A stretch of 64,000 bases of DNA from Collybiopsis luxurians FD-317 M1 (taxonomy: Eukaryota; Basidiomycota; Agaricomycetes; Agaricales; Omphalotaceae), in contig KN834749.1 in assembly GCA_000827265.1 (NCBI GenBank), positions 51,500 to 115,499 of the forward strand, written 5' to 3'. This document shows positions 10,886 through 21,748 of this stretch, piece after piece (within the stretch, counting starts at the first letter, position 1; every line of letters starts with the position of its first letter). The notes beneath the pieces are model-generated. The model did no database searches. It was given only the letters and a program-made list of their open reading frames with translations, and had not been told where the DNA came from. The position numbers and the translations under genes were made by a program.

Positions 10886-13800
10886 ATGCCCTCAAATATC
10901 ACAGCTAGAACCCGAAATCGCTCTTCTTCAGGTGCTTTCGCTTACCCTCAGCAAGATATCTCCCGTAGTCAGCAGCAGGATGTCCCCCGTAGTCAGCACT
11001 ATACTCCCCTGGTTCACCATCCTTCAGCTGTCCATCAACCAGCTGCCATCAATACTCCCCCTTTGCGTCCTGCATCCACCGCACAGAATAGCTCAGATCT
11101 CGGAATGTCTGCTGCCTCCCGTTATGCTCACAACCTTAAAGTTCTTCGGCGTCGTGATCCTTCTATTCTTAATATTTTTGACCAGTTCTCTCATGTCTGT
11201 GTCTATCACCACAATGGTGAACGATGGGAGAAGAAAGGCTATGAAGGTTCCATGTTCTTATATGAACGGGCCGACTACCCCCCTTTTGGTTTTTATATTC
11301 TCAATCGTATGGGTATGGACGACTACATTCAGAGATTGTGGCCAGAGGATAATGTCGGCGTTCATGGAAATTATCTTATGTTGAGAACCTGGCCTGACTG
11401 GAGTCGGGATAGGGTCACCAAAATACAGGCACCTCTCAGAGGCCAAAAATTAGACCCGTTCGATTCTCGATATAAATGGGACGGGCTGGACCCCCCTACC
11501 GCGGACAAGGCCAGCTCGCAGACAATTGGCCTATGGATGTTTACCACTGAAGCAAGGGAACCTATGATAGATGTTATGTTGAGGTTCGTGTCCTGCGTTG
11601 CTCCAAGCCTGGTCTCCCATACTTAGAACTTTTAAAGGTTGCATTCCTACATCAAACAAAATCTGCCTTATCCCGAGGAATACCGCTATGGACCAGACAA
11701 GCCCCCGCCCCCAAACCCTCACGCAGCCTCAACGAACGGAGCTCCTCACCGCACTTCCTCCGCTGCTTCTTCCGCAAGTGCAGCTAGCACGACGAGTACC
11801 TCTCGCACAGGCAGCGTCAGTAATTCTAGCTCCCAGTCGCGATCGCAGCGACAGTCTCCGAATGTAGGGTATGTTAACCCTCTTCTTTATCAAGCAACCG
11901 ATTCGACTTCAACGGCATCTGCCACTTTGAAGCCCTTGGAACCAGTGGATGAAACTCCAAAAGCTAAAAAAGCTAGGAAGCGGAAAGGGAAAGGTGGAAG
12001 GATTGTGGAAGAAAGCGGAGACGTAACACCCATGGCAAAGGATATAAATCAGATGTCTGATCTAGATATGCTGTTCGCCAGGTTGGTGTTACCTTCAGGT
12101 TCTGCGGCTAAGGCCGCATCGCGCCCGGCATCCTCGACCGCACAAGGTCCTTCACTCCTGGAAACATTTATGAACACCGACCCGACGCCTTCAAATTCAA
12201 TACCTCACTCGACGACCGCCTCTCATCAGTTCCCTTCTTCTACCAGTAAAGTCACGCTCGAGAGCCTCTTTGCTTCCGCTGTAGATTCAACCACCTCTTC
12301 CCACCTTGCCGGAACAAAAAGTATGTCCAAAACAAAAATTGCGCTAAATGGCCACAGGTCAACTCTTGCAACAACCAAAACGGGACTGGCGCTACTCGAC
12401 GATATTTTCGCTTCTGCTTCTACATCGTCCAACACCACGCCATCCGGTTCTCATCTAGAAAATAATGACGAGTCATCCGAGTCTTTGAGCGTTTCGGAAG
12501 ATGCAGATCAACCAGAGACCATCGAGATACACTCCCCTCGTCCTCAAGCACCCTTGAGCCTGGCATCAATGTTCGATGCAGCTGCCGTCGATTCCTCACC
12601 CTCTCCGAGTATAATCCCTGGCCTCGGTTTGGGGTTGCAGCACATGGAACCAGCTGTGCAAGAAGCCCACCCGATGATATTCACGCAGCAAGTGATAGAC
12701 AACTTACTAGGTCAGGGTGGATCTATGACGTTCAGGAATGAACCAGTCTCTTCCTCGGATAGAGTTCTCAACCCACGGTCCGTGCCTACGCAGGTGAACG
12801 ATTCTAAACAAAAGGGGGCTCAAAATGAGGTGTTGGATAGGCTTGGCTCAGGATCGCAGACTCAGCACCATCTACATCTAAAAGCCGGAGATGTTAGTGG
12901 AGATGTCACTCCTCGCGTCGCAGTCAATGATATACAACCAATAGACGCCAATAAGGTTCCACTCAACATGCATAACTCATTAGCCTTCTCCCCCGACCCT
13001 GTCATCCCATCATCTGTGAATGAAACAGCCAACATCGATTATCCTGCCTTTGATGACGATGACGATGAGGAAGAAGCCATCCTGGAGCTAGACTTTTCCG
13101 ATACTCTAGCTCTATCCGACCTTCGCGTCTTTGAAAATAAGGAACGGGCTCTCCGCGAGCAAATCATTGAGCGGAAGGTAGCCAGTCGAAATGCGAGTAG
13201 GTCTACCACCCCTGCTATCGCGTCTCAGATCGAGGTCACACCATTGAAAGCCAGGAGTATTCTCAATGGAGTAAGCAACAAACAGATACTGGTTTCAACT
13301 CCCCCGCCTGTTGCCTCACAGATGCAGGCACCATCTACCTTTTTCGGCGCTGCGGTAGTGAACCCATCGAAGGTCAATCCTACGGACACAAGCGCTCGCC
13401 CTTCTACTCCAGCCTCAAACAAAAAGGTCACAATCCCGGTTACGCCTCCCACTCCGACAAGCACATCCGCCGTCTCCGCCACTTTGGATGGAGCCTCCCC
13501 CTCCTCAACGAAGAAGAAGACCCGCCGAGGTCGAGGCAAGGGAAAAGATAAAAATCGGGAGGGATCTCCTGTTTCAGAGGCTCGTAGCCGCAGTGCTGTA
13601 GATGAACCTGAGATATCTCCCTTAGGTGCAGTGCCCGAAGAGGTTCAACTGAATGGAAAACTGGCAGAACGGTCTGGAGGGCCAACCACCTCTGTAGAGA
13701 ACACGCCAGCTGAGATCAACGGGATGACTGTCAAGGACAGCCTAGATATGCCCTCGAGAATCAAAGATTGCCTACATTCTGCTCTTTCTGAAAAAACAAT

Positions 13801-14383
13801 CGATGTAGAAAGTAAGGAAGGTCTGGTGGAGTTCGTAGTGAAGTTGCTACAGGTACGTTCAACTTCTTTCGTTCTGTTAAATGTTGCTTGATTGACTTGG
13901 GGGGTCTTGCAGACTGACAGAGTTTTTGTTGACGATCTATGGAATGCTTGGGAAGGGAACGTCGGATCAAGTGTTGCGCAAGTTGCTCCTCATGAAAAGC
14001 ACTCTTCCCCTCCAGCCAACACACCTCCATCATCGTCCGAGACCGCGTCGAGTTTAGTAGATGAGCCGATACAGTCTCACGAAACTGCGCTCTCAGCACC
14101 GCAGCTAATCCTCACTCAGAGTGCACCCGCAATGTTGCCAACGCTGGCTAATGGCGCTCGTTCCGATGTACCGGACTTAGAATCCGAATCTTCACTTCCT
14201 GCCTCGCCTGAGCTTCAGGATGCTGATAATTCATTCATGCCTCCCATGGTCAGGGACGTTATTTCCCTTGAAGCCGAGAGAACTGTTATTGATGCGAGCG
14301 CGGAGATGGGAGAAGCGCCAGCAGAGGGGAATGTCGATTTTGCTCAAGAAGAGGAGACCTATCTCGTTGAGAGTATACTTTGA
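10886..14383 (+). CDS. DCP1: mRNA decapping complex subunit Dcp1
   Basis: Dcp1 activates the Dcp2 decapping enzyme in cytoplasmic 5'-3' mRNA decay. The EVH1-like Dcp1 domain starts at about SRYAHNLKVLRRRDPSIL and includes WEKKGYEGSMFLYER and FGFYILNRMG, with YIKQNLPYPEEYRYGP just after the first intron (11584-11637). A very long Ser/Pro/Thr-rich disordered region follows, with acidic (DDDDDEEEA) and basic (KKKTRRGRGKGKDK) patches. A last intron near 13852-13912 joins to TDRVFVDDLWNAWEG. The pair EGLVEFVVKLLQ / TDRVFVDDLWNAW resembles the C-terminal trimerisation helix of Dcp1 proteins. At over 1,100 residues it is much longer than yeast Dcp1, as is common in basidiomycetes. The first in-frame ATG is 10886, but MSAASRYAHN at 11106 is an alternative start. 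Confidence 0.87.
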
Positions 14384-14870
14384 AGGATTGTACACCTGGG
14401 CTAGATTCCTTCCATCCTGATCCGATTCGTTTAGACCATTGTGTTCAATGCTTTGCTTTGCTTTGCTCGCTTGCTACCTAGTCATCGTTGTCTTGATCCA
14501 ACTGAATTGTATATGTAGTACACATACAGCTTGTATTTTCTGACACGACACCCCATTTGTATCCTTTGAATGCACAACTTGGATCCCTTTTGACAATCTT
14601 TTGGCTTCGAATTCTTGGCTTCGAATTCTAGATTCTCCTTCCGACTCCGAGAAAAATACGGCGCCGCCACAATCGCCTAGATATTCGCAGTAGCAATGCT
14701 GCGACTCCCTCATTTTCAATTGCAAGCTACTTATCTACCGTGGGTACTCGCTGAATTGAGTACATTTCTTATCTCGGGGTGCTATACGTGATACATGAAC
14801 ACTTATCAGCCCTGGTACCTTATAAAAAAGGACGTACCCTGCAAAACCACAACCATTTCATCCAGTAAAT
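14384..14870. other. Intergenic, Dcp1 3' flank and permease promoter
   Basis: A GCTTT triplet repeat lies near 14450-14465. A perfect tandem duplication of a 14-mer (TTGGCTTCGAATTC at 14601-14614 and 14615-14628) follows. A TATAAAA lies at 14821. No gene is visible. Confidence 0.55.
14821..14827 (+). promoter_or_regulatory. TATA box of the NCS1 permease gene
   Basis: TATAAAA lies 44-50 bases before the ATG at 14871. The spacing is short but compatible with a brief leader. Confidence 0.45.
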
Positions 14871-17320
14871 ATGGCCGCAAACTGGTTGAAACCGTCTGCT
14901 TGGGCCTTAGAGCCTGAGGGGTCTACTTTTGCGCCGTCTTCACGATGGAGTAACAAGGACATGGATCCCGTACCAGAACATTTAAGGACCTGGAGTACCT
15001 GGAACTACGTGGCTTATTGGGTGAGGAATACTTAGTTTTCATCGAGATATTTCTTGAACAGCTTCTGGGTTTCAATAGATATCGGACGCGGCGAATCTTC
15101 CCGTATGCGTCACAACTTAAGTCTGTGGACGGATAAATTTCTCATTTAGTTTGTTAGAGCTGGGAGCTTGCCTCGTCCATGATTGCTATTGGCTTGAATT
15201 GGTCTAATCCTTTAGTATCACTCGTTAAAATCGAAGGCTGAACATTTTTGCCCAGGCGTCAAGCTCTCGCAGCGATTGCGGTCGGACATGGCATTATTGC
15301 TTTAGTTATGGTCCTGAATGGAACTGTAGGTGCCCGCTTACACGTCGTACGTCTTCTGGTAGCCTGGCAGACCCAAAATCCACTAATTTTGTTTCGCATC
15401 GAAGGGTTTCCCTGTGCTAAATAGGTCCAGCTTTGGTTTTTGGTTGAGCTATTTCAGCGTGATAAGTCGCGTCGTTCTGGCCCTTTTCTGGTTCGGTATT
15501 CAGGTGCATCAAGATTTTTCATCCGAATGAGCAGTGCCACCATATATGCTTTTTAGACGTACAGTGGCTCTGAATGTGTGAACCAAATGATACAAGCAAT
15601 CTGGCCCTCGGCTGCTCGCATCCCGAATCATCTTTCATCAGATGCTGGCATTACGACTGGCGGTGAGTGACTTCGTATGGAAAGCATATATACCCTCAAA
15701 TTTCTTCCACACAGGCATGATGTGCTACTTCATTTATTGGCTTTTTCAATTCCCGATCATGCTGATATCTCCTCAGAAGATACGATACTTTTTGTAAGCC
15801 TAGATCTCCTCTATCCTCTATTCAGTTAACGCGTTATGTCTAGTTTGGTCAAAGCAATAGTGGTTCCTGCAGCGTGGATCTCAATTCTTATCTGGGCCAT
15901 GGTCAAAGTTCCGCCTCGCATTTCCCTCGATCATCAGCGTTCCTCAATCAGCGGTAGTGCCTTGGCTTGGGCATGGCTGAGTTCCATGAATAGCGCTCTG
16001 GGAAATTACTCTACGCTTGCAGTCAACATTCCCGATTTCACGGTGAGCGATAAGTACTCATATGCAACCTTCCAGTTTCTGATGATTTCTTCTTGTAGCG
16101 GTATGCCAAGCACGAACGAGCGTTAGTCAGAGAGCAGATTATCTTTGTTTGTGAATACTTAATCGCTTTCTAGCCAATATATACAAGCTATCTTGATCCC
16201 GACATTATTTACCCTCACAGGTTTTATAGGTTGGAGTCTGCTCATTTTCTGGTCATTCTATGCTAACTTTGTCAAGGTATCGCGGTGACTTCGGCAGGTA
16301 ACTGCGGGCTTTTCGCCGCGGCCTGTGTGTAATTGATTCTGATTCTCTGTTGCGTTAACTAGGACAAGTATTATACGGACAGACACTTTGGGATGTAAGC
16401 AGATTCGTGAATATCATGTGTCCTCTAATGACTTATTCACAACTTCGGTAGCCCACGACGCTGATTGCCCACTGGGATCGCGCCCCAAAATTCTTCGCTG
16501 CTTTGTCATTTATGATCGCGACACTCGGGACGAATATCAGTGCTAACTCGCTCAGTGCTGCAAATGACATGATGGTCCTCTTCCCAAGGTACATCAACAT
16601 CCGAAGAGGCCAGATCGTTTGTGCGATTCTAGGAGGATGGGCTTTGGCGCCATGGGAAATCCTCGCTAGCGCTCCCGGCTTCCTGAACTTCATGGGCGGG
16701 TACACGGTCTTTCTAGGACCTTTTGCTGGAATGTGAGTTACTACCACTCCCTGGGCTCGCTCAATATCTGATCTTTCTATACAATCAGAATGGTAGCGGA
16801 CGTAAGCCTGCGGTTGTAGACTGCCATTACGGTTCATGCTAATCCTTGTGGCAGTACTGGCTAGTGCACAAGGGCAAAGTTGATGTGCCTGCTATGTACG
16901 ATCCTAATGGCAGGTACCGATACTGGAATGGCTTCGTGCGTTCTGTTTTCTGTGTACATACTACTCGGTACATGATTCAGGGTTCCAATCACAGAATTGG
17001 CGAGTTGCGGTCGCTCTTGTGTTCTCCGCGTTTCCTAGTTTCCCAGGTCTCATCAGCAGCATAAATCCTAAGATTGACGTTGGCAACTCTATCCACCTAT
17101 TCGATATCGCATGGCTTTATGGGGTGAGTTTCTACCTCCACTCATGGCTGTTTTCGCAATTGAGACTCGTTTTCAGTTTTTTGTAGCTGCGTCTCTTCAC
17201 TGGTTATTATCCACACTATTCCCCGCGCGCGAAACATTCCTAGAGATCGAGGTAACTGATGCTGTTGGAAGCGAAAAAGATTCAGACTCCCATCCTCGGT
17301 CCTCTGATGAAAAGGTGTAG
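14871..17320 (+). CDS. NCS1-family nucleobase/allantoin permease
   Basis: This plasma-membrane symporter takes up a nucleobase or a related compound (uracil, allantoin, thiamine or similar), with a cation. It begins MAANWLKPSAWALEPEGS and is interrupted by about a dozen short introns. Family hallmarks include NKDMDPVP and TWNYVAYW near the N-terminus, GTVGARLHVGFPVLNR, RSSFGFW, and later PTTLIAHWDRAPKFFAALSF, NISANSLSAANDM, FMGGYTVFLGPFAGI and DYWLVHKGKVDVPAMYDPNG. Repeated hydrophobic segments fit the usual 12 membrane spans. The tail is acidic and hydrophilic (EVTDAVGSEKDSD). The exact substrate cannot be read from the sequence. The Fur-type branch (uracil/allantoin) is the best match by motif. 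Confidence 0.88.
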
Positions 17321-19551
17321 AGTTTGAGGTGTACATACTTATGCTGGAGATACGATTTATATGCGAGAAAGCTCATCTGATTTTAGTATCACCTATTTTT
17401 CGATGTGTCTTAGAGAAGCTATCGTGCTAATCCATTGCCTGATGTCATCATAATCAGACCTGCACTCTCACTTGTGGTCACGTCACCCTCCCTTAGCAGA
17501 ACGACTGGGGCCGCATGCTGTCCAAGACGCGATCGATTCCACTGCTGGCTGGAGTATGCAACTTGATATTAGAACATTCAACATGATAAGGTCTGAAAAC
17601 AGTTCACAATGCTCTGGATGTCGTACGATCTAGCCATTGAACGTTATGCCTCAACTTTGGCAAGCCGGTTGCGGAAAGATAGAATGAGCAGTCCTTCGTT
17701 TGAGAGATTCTTTGCGCATAGCAGATTTCCTCGGAGTGTGTAGGCCCAAGGAGCATCACATTCAGGGTAGCAGGAAGATTAGCGCCAAGTCCAAACTTCA
17801 AGGAGTGCCACGGATACCGCATCTATGGGAATCGATAGAGACTGCGAAGGCGATTTTAGGTCAAACTAAGTATACCGGGAATACAAAGAAACTAACCCAA
17901 TGCGGCGTAATATTGTCGCGGAGAGGCTAAAATATAGTGACATTCAACAGCGCTCAGTGTACGTACCTGTGATCAAACAGTCTCGAAGCGGAGCTGGGAT
18001 CTCCCAGGGAAGGACTGATGCTTGAATGATCTCGTATCTGAAAATCTACTTGACTCATGCTACCGACAGCTTATTGATTTCCGGCTTGGCAACAGAGGTT
18101 TTCCAGAGAAGCAATAAGGATCATTTCTTTGAATATATTCTACTGAAAGCAGGTGCAACTTTCTTTGCTTCTTAGAAAGGTGAGTCGCAAGTTTTCGGAT
18201 TGCAAGATAAAGTGCAAATACGCACTGGCCAAATCAGAGTACGGAAACTGGATATTTGCAAGTCGTCTGTGACATCGATGTCATAACCTGCTGGGGGGCT
18301 CGATTAAAGCATCTTTGTTGCCCAAATATGACTCTGATTTTTAGTTTATCTACACGTAGCGTCAGGGACACCAAAATTTACAAAACACTTCACCAGTTCG
18401 GATTAGAAGGATACGGCATGAAGAAATCCGAAGTAGTATATCCGACGATGCCTATTAAGTTCTCTATTGCTACCTGGATAAGTGGATATCGTGCTCTTCG
18501 TTCAAACTTACATATGAACTGACCAAAACTCGAGTACCATCTCCTTGAGGCATCCATCGCACGTTGGTTCTCGACCAATCTGAACCTCTGAGTTGCAGGT
18601 TTGTGATCAGCCCTAATTTCGTCGTGCCATAGCCGGGGACACCTCTAGAAGGAACACCAACTTGCTTCTTGGAGTAAAGCTAGTATTCCAATCAGAGTAA
18701 CTGGACAGTTCAAAGCTCGGGCAGGCTTCCAGCGAGAGATTTATGTGTCAAGAACATCGATGGGCTTGGGAAGGCCTGTTGACGCCATGTCTGAATCTCT
18801 CGAAAGATGTTATCCTAGTGTCACGAATGAGACCCGTAGCCACTTCGAGGAAATGATCGCGCAGTGCCAGCGACTCTTCTACTACAAGAGAATTGGTTCC
18901 CTTTGCCACCATCATCATGCCGACGATCAAAGCAGAATACAACTTTGCGATGGTTGAACGATTCGAAGGCAATGGTAAGCACGTATGGAAATCAAATTTC
19001 ATAGAGTAGCTATCGCACGACGTACATGAATGTCATTACAGTATGTCGTATAGCATGAAAAGAGTCCAAAGAACGCTGCGTCAATTTCATGCCTGTGAAA
19101 GAATCTAGACAGCCAGCGACGATCAAGCAACGTTCGAAGAAGTATGTACGCGAATCGACGCAACAGTGTAGGAACTTGGCCTTGGTCCTCCAAGAGGTGA
19201 GAAAAAGTCAAACATTCGCGTCGAAGAGAAAAAAAAACATGGACGCAGTACAGAGGGAAAAAAAAAGAGTTGAATGCAAATGCGATGAATTGAAGTGCAG
19301 GTGGTACACATGTGTTTTCGATAGCAATTACGACGACGAACAAAATGCAATATGCGATGATGAATGTTGAGGGAGATAAGGTTAATGAAGTGCTGATAGC
19401 CAGGGTCAATGGAGGAATGGGCACTGATCGAGATCACTTACGGAGGATTCCATCTATTCCCGCACCTGCAGGTTACGCAGACATTGAGAATCGACCGCAA
19501 ACATGACGATCAATCTCCAGGCGCGCAAGCACCCCAGTTCTCAACCGGAAC
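17321..19551. other. Gene-poor stretch, no recognised gene
   Basis: Over 2.2 kb only short open frames occur, up to about 140 codons at 18999-19424 on minus, and none carries a motif I recognise. Two short frames look mildly protein-like: minus 17604-17822 (opens MRYPWHSLKFGLGANLP) and + 18745-18957. Several stops surround each and I could not join them through plausible introns. It may hold a decayed gene or a long intergenic or non-coding transcript. A-runs occur near 19230 and 19260. Confidence 0.4.
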
Positions 19552-20955
19552 CTAGAGTTCGCAGGCCAGCGGCGAACCTCTTCTGAAACCTCTACCAGCT
19601 ACACGGTCCTCCACTTGGGGAGATCCACGGGACCTCACAGCCAACTTTTCCCTGTGTCGCAGCACAAGTGTGGCGACAAGTTGGGAAGGGGTGAGGACGC
19701 GTTGCTGGGAAGAAAGAATGCCAGGAGAAACTGGGGGAGGAGAAGGAATAGGTGTCGGAGACACCATGAGATCCACATGGGAATCGACCAGTTCGGAGGG
19801 GGTAAAGGGAGGTAATAAGGAAGTCAGGGGCTGCCGGGAATGATTGGCTCCTAGCCTAGTGGGATCGTTTGGCTCCAAGCACCGTGCAACAGGCGAGACG
19901 GGTCGTTCGGGGCGATCGACGTCCAAATCCATGGGAACATTCTCGGCGTCGTCAAGAAAGGAGGCGCTTGTAGCATGTCCTTGGAGGTCAGGAATGAATA
20001 TAGCAGACTCTGAGAAAGAAGGGGGAGAAATTGTGACGGCAGATATGGCGACAGGAGCGAGGGGCATGCGGAGGGGACAAATGGATAGCTCTTTTTCGCG
20101 ATAGCCCCAGTCAGCAAGCTGCTTGCCTAGGTGATCGGCGAGGAGAATGTCCTGACTATGCATGATGCGGGCCCGAGAACAAGGGTCAATGCTCTCGTCA
20201 CTATCGTCGTCATCTTCGCTGTCACTGAGAATGTCAAAAGTGACGCTGCCGCTGCCGTAGTCTTCGTCAAGATCCATTCTATCGCCAAGGCCCATGCGTT
20301 CCCTCCAAGATACACCGTGGAGAATGCTTCTTCTAAGCAAAGCGATGAAGCGGACATCCTTGAACGAGCTAGATTTTGGGCGCTGAGATGATGAAGATGG
20401 TTTCTGTTTCTTGGGAGGACGTGTGGGAGGTAAAGAGGGATTCTCCTTTCCGTGAAGAGATGAGATTGAGCGGACAGAGGTAGAGCGTCGATGACCGAGG
20501 AGGTGATTGGATCGGCGACGGCGGGATATGGGTAGACCGGGTAAAGACTGAGGATCGGGCTCTTCGCAAGTAGCACTGGGGAAAGGAATGATGTTGACAT
20601 TTATGGCCTCCAATGGGGTGGAGCGAGGCGAGGGCTTTGAGAGATTCCTATCTTCGTCGCAGATATTAACTGTGACATTTTCCAAGGAGATTGTGCAGGT
20701 AGGTGGAGATTTTGGGGCAGCTCGAGCACGTTTGGAGTTTTTGGGCAAGGAAAAGGGAGAGAGCCTCGAGATGGAGGATGAAGGAGATAAGAGGGACAAG
20801 GACGAGGCTCTGGAGTGAGAGCGATCAACACGTTTCAACTTTGTTGGAGAAGAGGGCAGAAAGGCCAAAGACTTTCTCTTTGTACCGGTGAGTTGGACGT
20901 GGTCGTGGTTGTCGTTGGGGGTGGATGAGCGGACGTTAGATAACATAAAGGTCAT
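19552..20955 (-). CDS. Conserved-looking disordered protein of unknown function
   Basis: This is one uninterrupted 467-codon frame starting MTFMLSNVRSSTPND. It is rich in Ser, Pro and Arg. Features in order are KRKSLAFLPSSPTKLKRVD, a Ser-rich stretch, basic patches (SRRRRSN, RPPKKQKPSSSSQRPK), a segment DVRFIALLRRSILHGVSWRE, an acidic run (SDSEDDDDSDESID), and a C-terminal segment LTPSQLVATLVLRHREK. The two last-named non-acidic segments look least disordered and are the likeliest conserved motifs. Many SP/TP sites suggest phosphorylation and the basic clusters suggest nuclear location; both are inference. I do not recognise the family. Absence of introns is unusual in this window. Confidence 0.7.
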   Translation of the reverse strand: MTFMLSNVRSSTPNDNHDHVQLTGTKRKSLAFLPSSPTKLKRVDRSHSRASSLSLLSPSSSISRLSPFSLPKNSKRARAAPKSPPTCTISLENVTVNICDEDRNLSKPSPRSTPLEAINVNIIPFPSATCEEPDPQSLPGLPISRRRRSNHLLGHRRSTSVRSISSLHGKENPSLPPTRPPKKQKPSSSSQRPKSSSFKDVRFIALLRRSILHGVSWRERMGLGDRMDLDEDYGSGSVTFDILSDSEDDDDSDESIDPCSRARIMHSQDILLADHLGKQLADWGYREKELSICPLRMPLAPVAISAVTISPPSFSESAIFIPDLQGHATSASFLDDAENVPMDLDVDRPERPVSPVARCLEPNDPTRLGANHSRQPLTSLLPPFTPSELVDSHVDLMVSPTPIPSPPPVSPGILSSQQRVLTPSQLVATLVLRHREKLAVRSRGSPQVEDRVAGRGFRRGSPLACEL

Positions 20956-21748
20956 TGCTGGCTAGTCGTGATGGTGGTAGTAGAGAGAAAGGACAGTGAG
21001 GGTTGAGCTTTGGAGCACGCTGGCAACAGGCGGTATAAGCGAGATAGAGGGGTGTCCTTCAACCAAATCCGGTAATCGCACCGAACTCCGGTGAAGATCA
21101 CGTGAGCGCGACAAGCTCAACTTGAAAGGGCTACGGGCCAGCTAAGATATGGCCAGGGTTTTACCACTATCTTTAAGTACAATTTCAGTCTCAATCACCT
21201 GATATCACATCCAAAACATGAGGAAAACACGTTGCAATCAACCCATGTCAAGAGAAGTTGCTCAATTTGGTAATTCTAATCCAGCATACAATGAGAGATT
21301 AGATTCCACAACCAACGGTATACTCCGACAGTTTCATCCTCGAGGCCGTCGATCGCAAGTCATATGTTCGCGGTACGATCCTTTGGGTGTACCTATTGAT
21401 ACAGCCTCAGTTGAATGATGGATCCATACACGAGCCAGCGAAGGTGCAGGCAGTTCCTGGCCTTGATACTGCCAATCTTCCTTCCGAAGGAAACTGAGCT
21501 TACAACATATGTGCCAAGTGGCTGGATGCATATATTCATGCCAAGGGGACTGCGGAGCGCCACCCCCCGCCCGGCCGGAAGGTAATTGATCGTAACCCAG
21601 AATCAGTACATCATAGCAACTGGGTCAGCTCTTGTCTCTCACTCACTCTGCAGCTGTCTGAGTCTCTCTTTTTCCGTTCTTTTAAATTTCTTTTCGGTCC
21701 GCCAAGGCAGCGCTTTTGTGAACCTCTTACACATACCGCCACCTTCCA
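20956..21748. other. Divergent promoter region
   Basis: This lies between the disordered-protein gene (-) and the ADAM gene (+). It contains a GC-rich patch (21555-21585, CCACCCCCCGCCCGGCC) and a pyrimidine-rich stretch at about 21630-21690 just before the ADAM leader. The small frame at 21218-21418 shows no motif. No gene is seen. Confidence 0.5.

Noticed and set aside
18745..19002. Overlapping frames on both strands near 18.8-19.0 kb as a gene
   Set aside because: Neither strand gives a motif or a joinable exon set; left as unannotated sequence.
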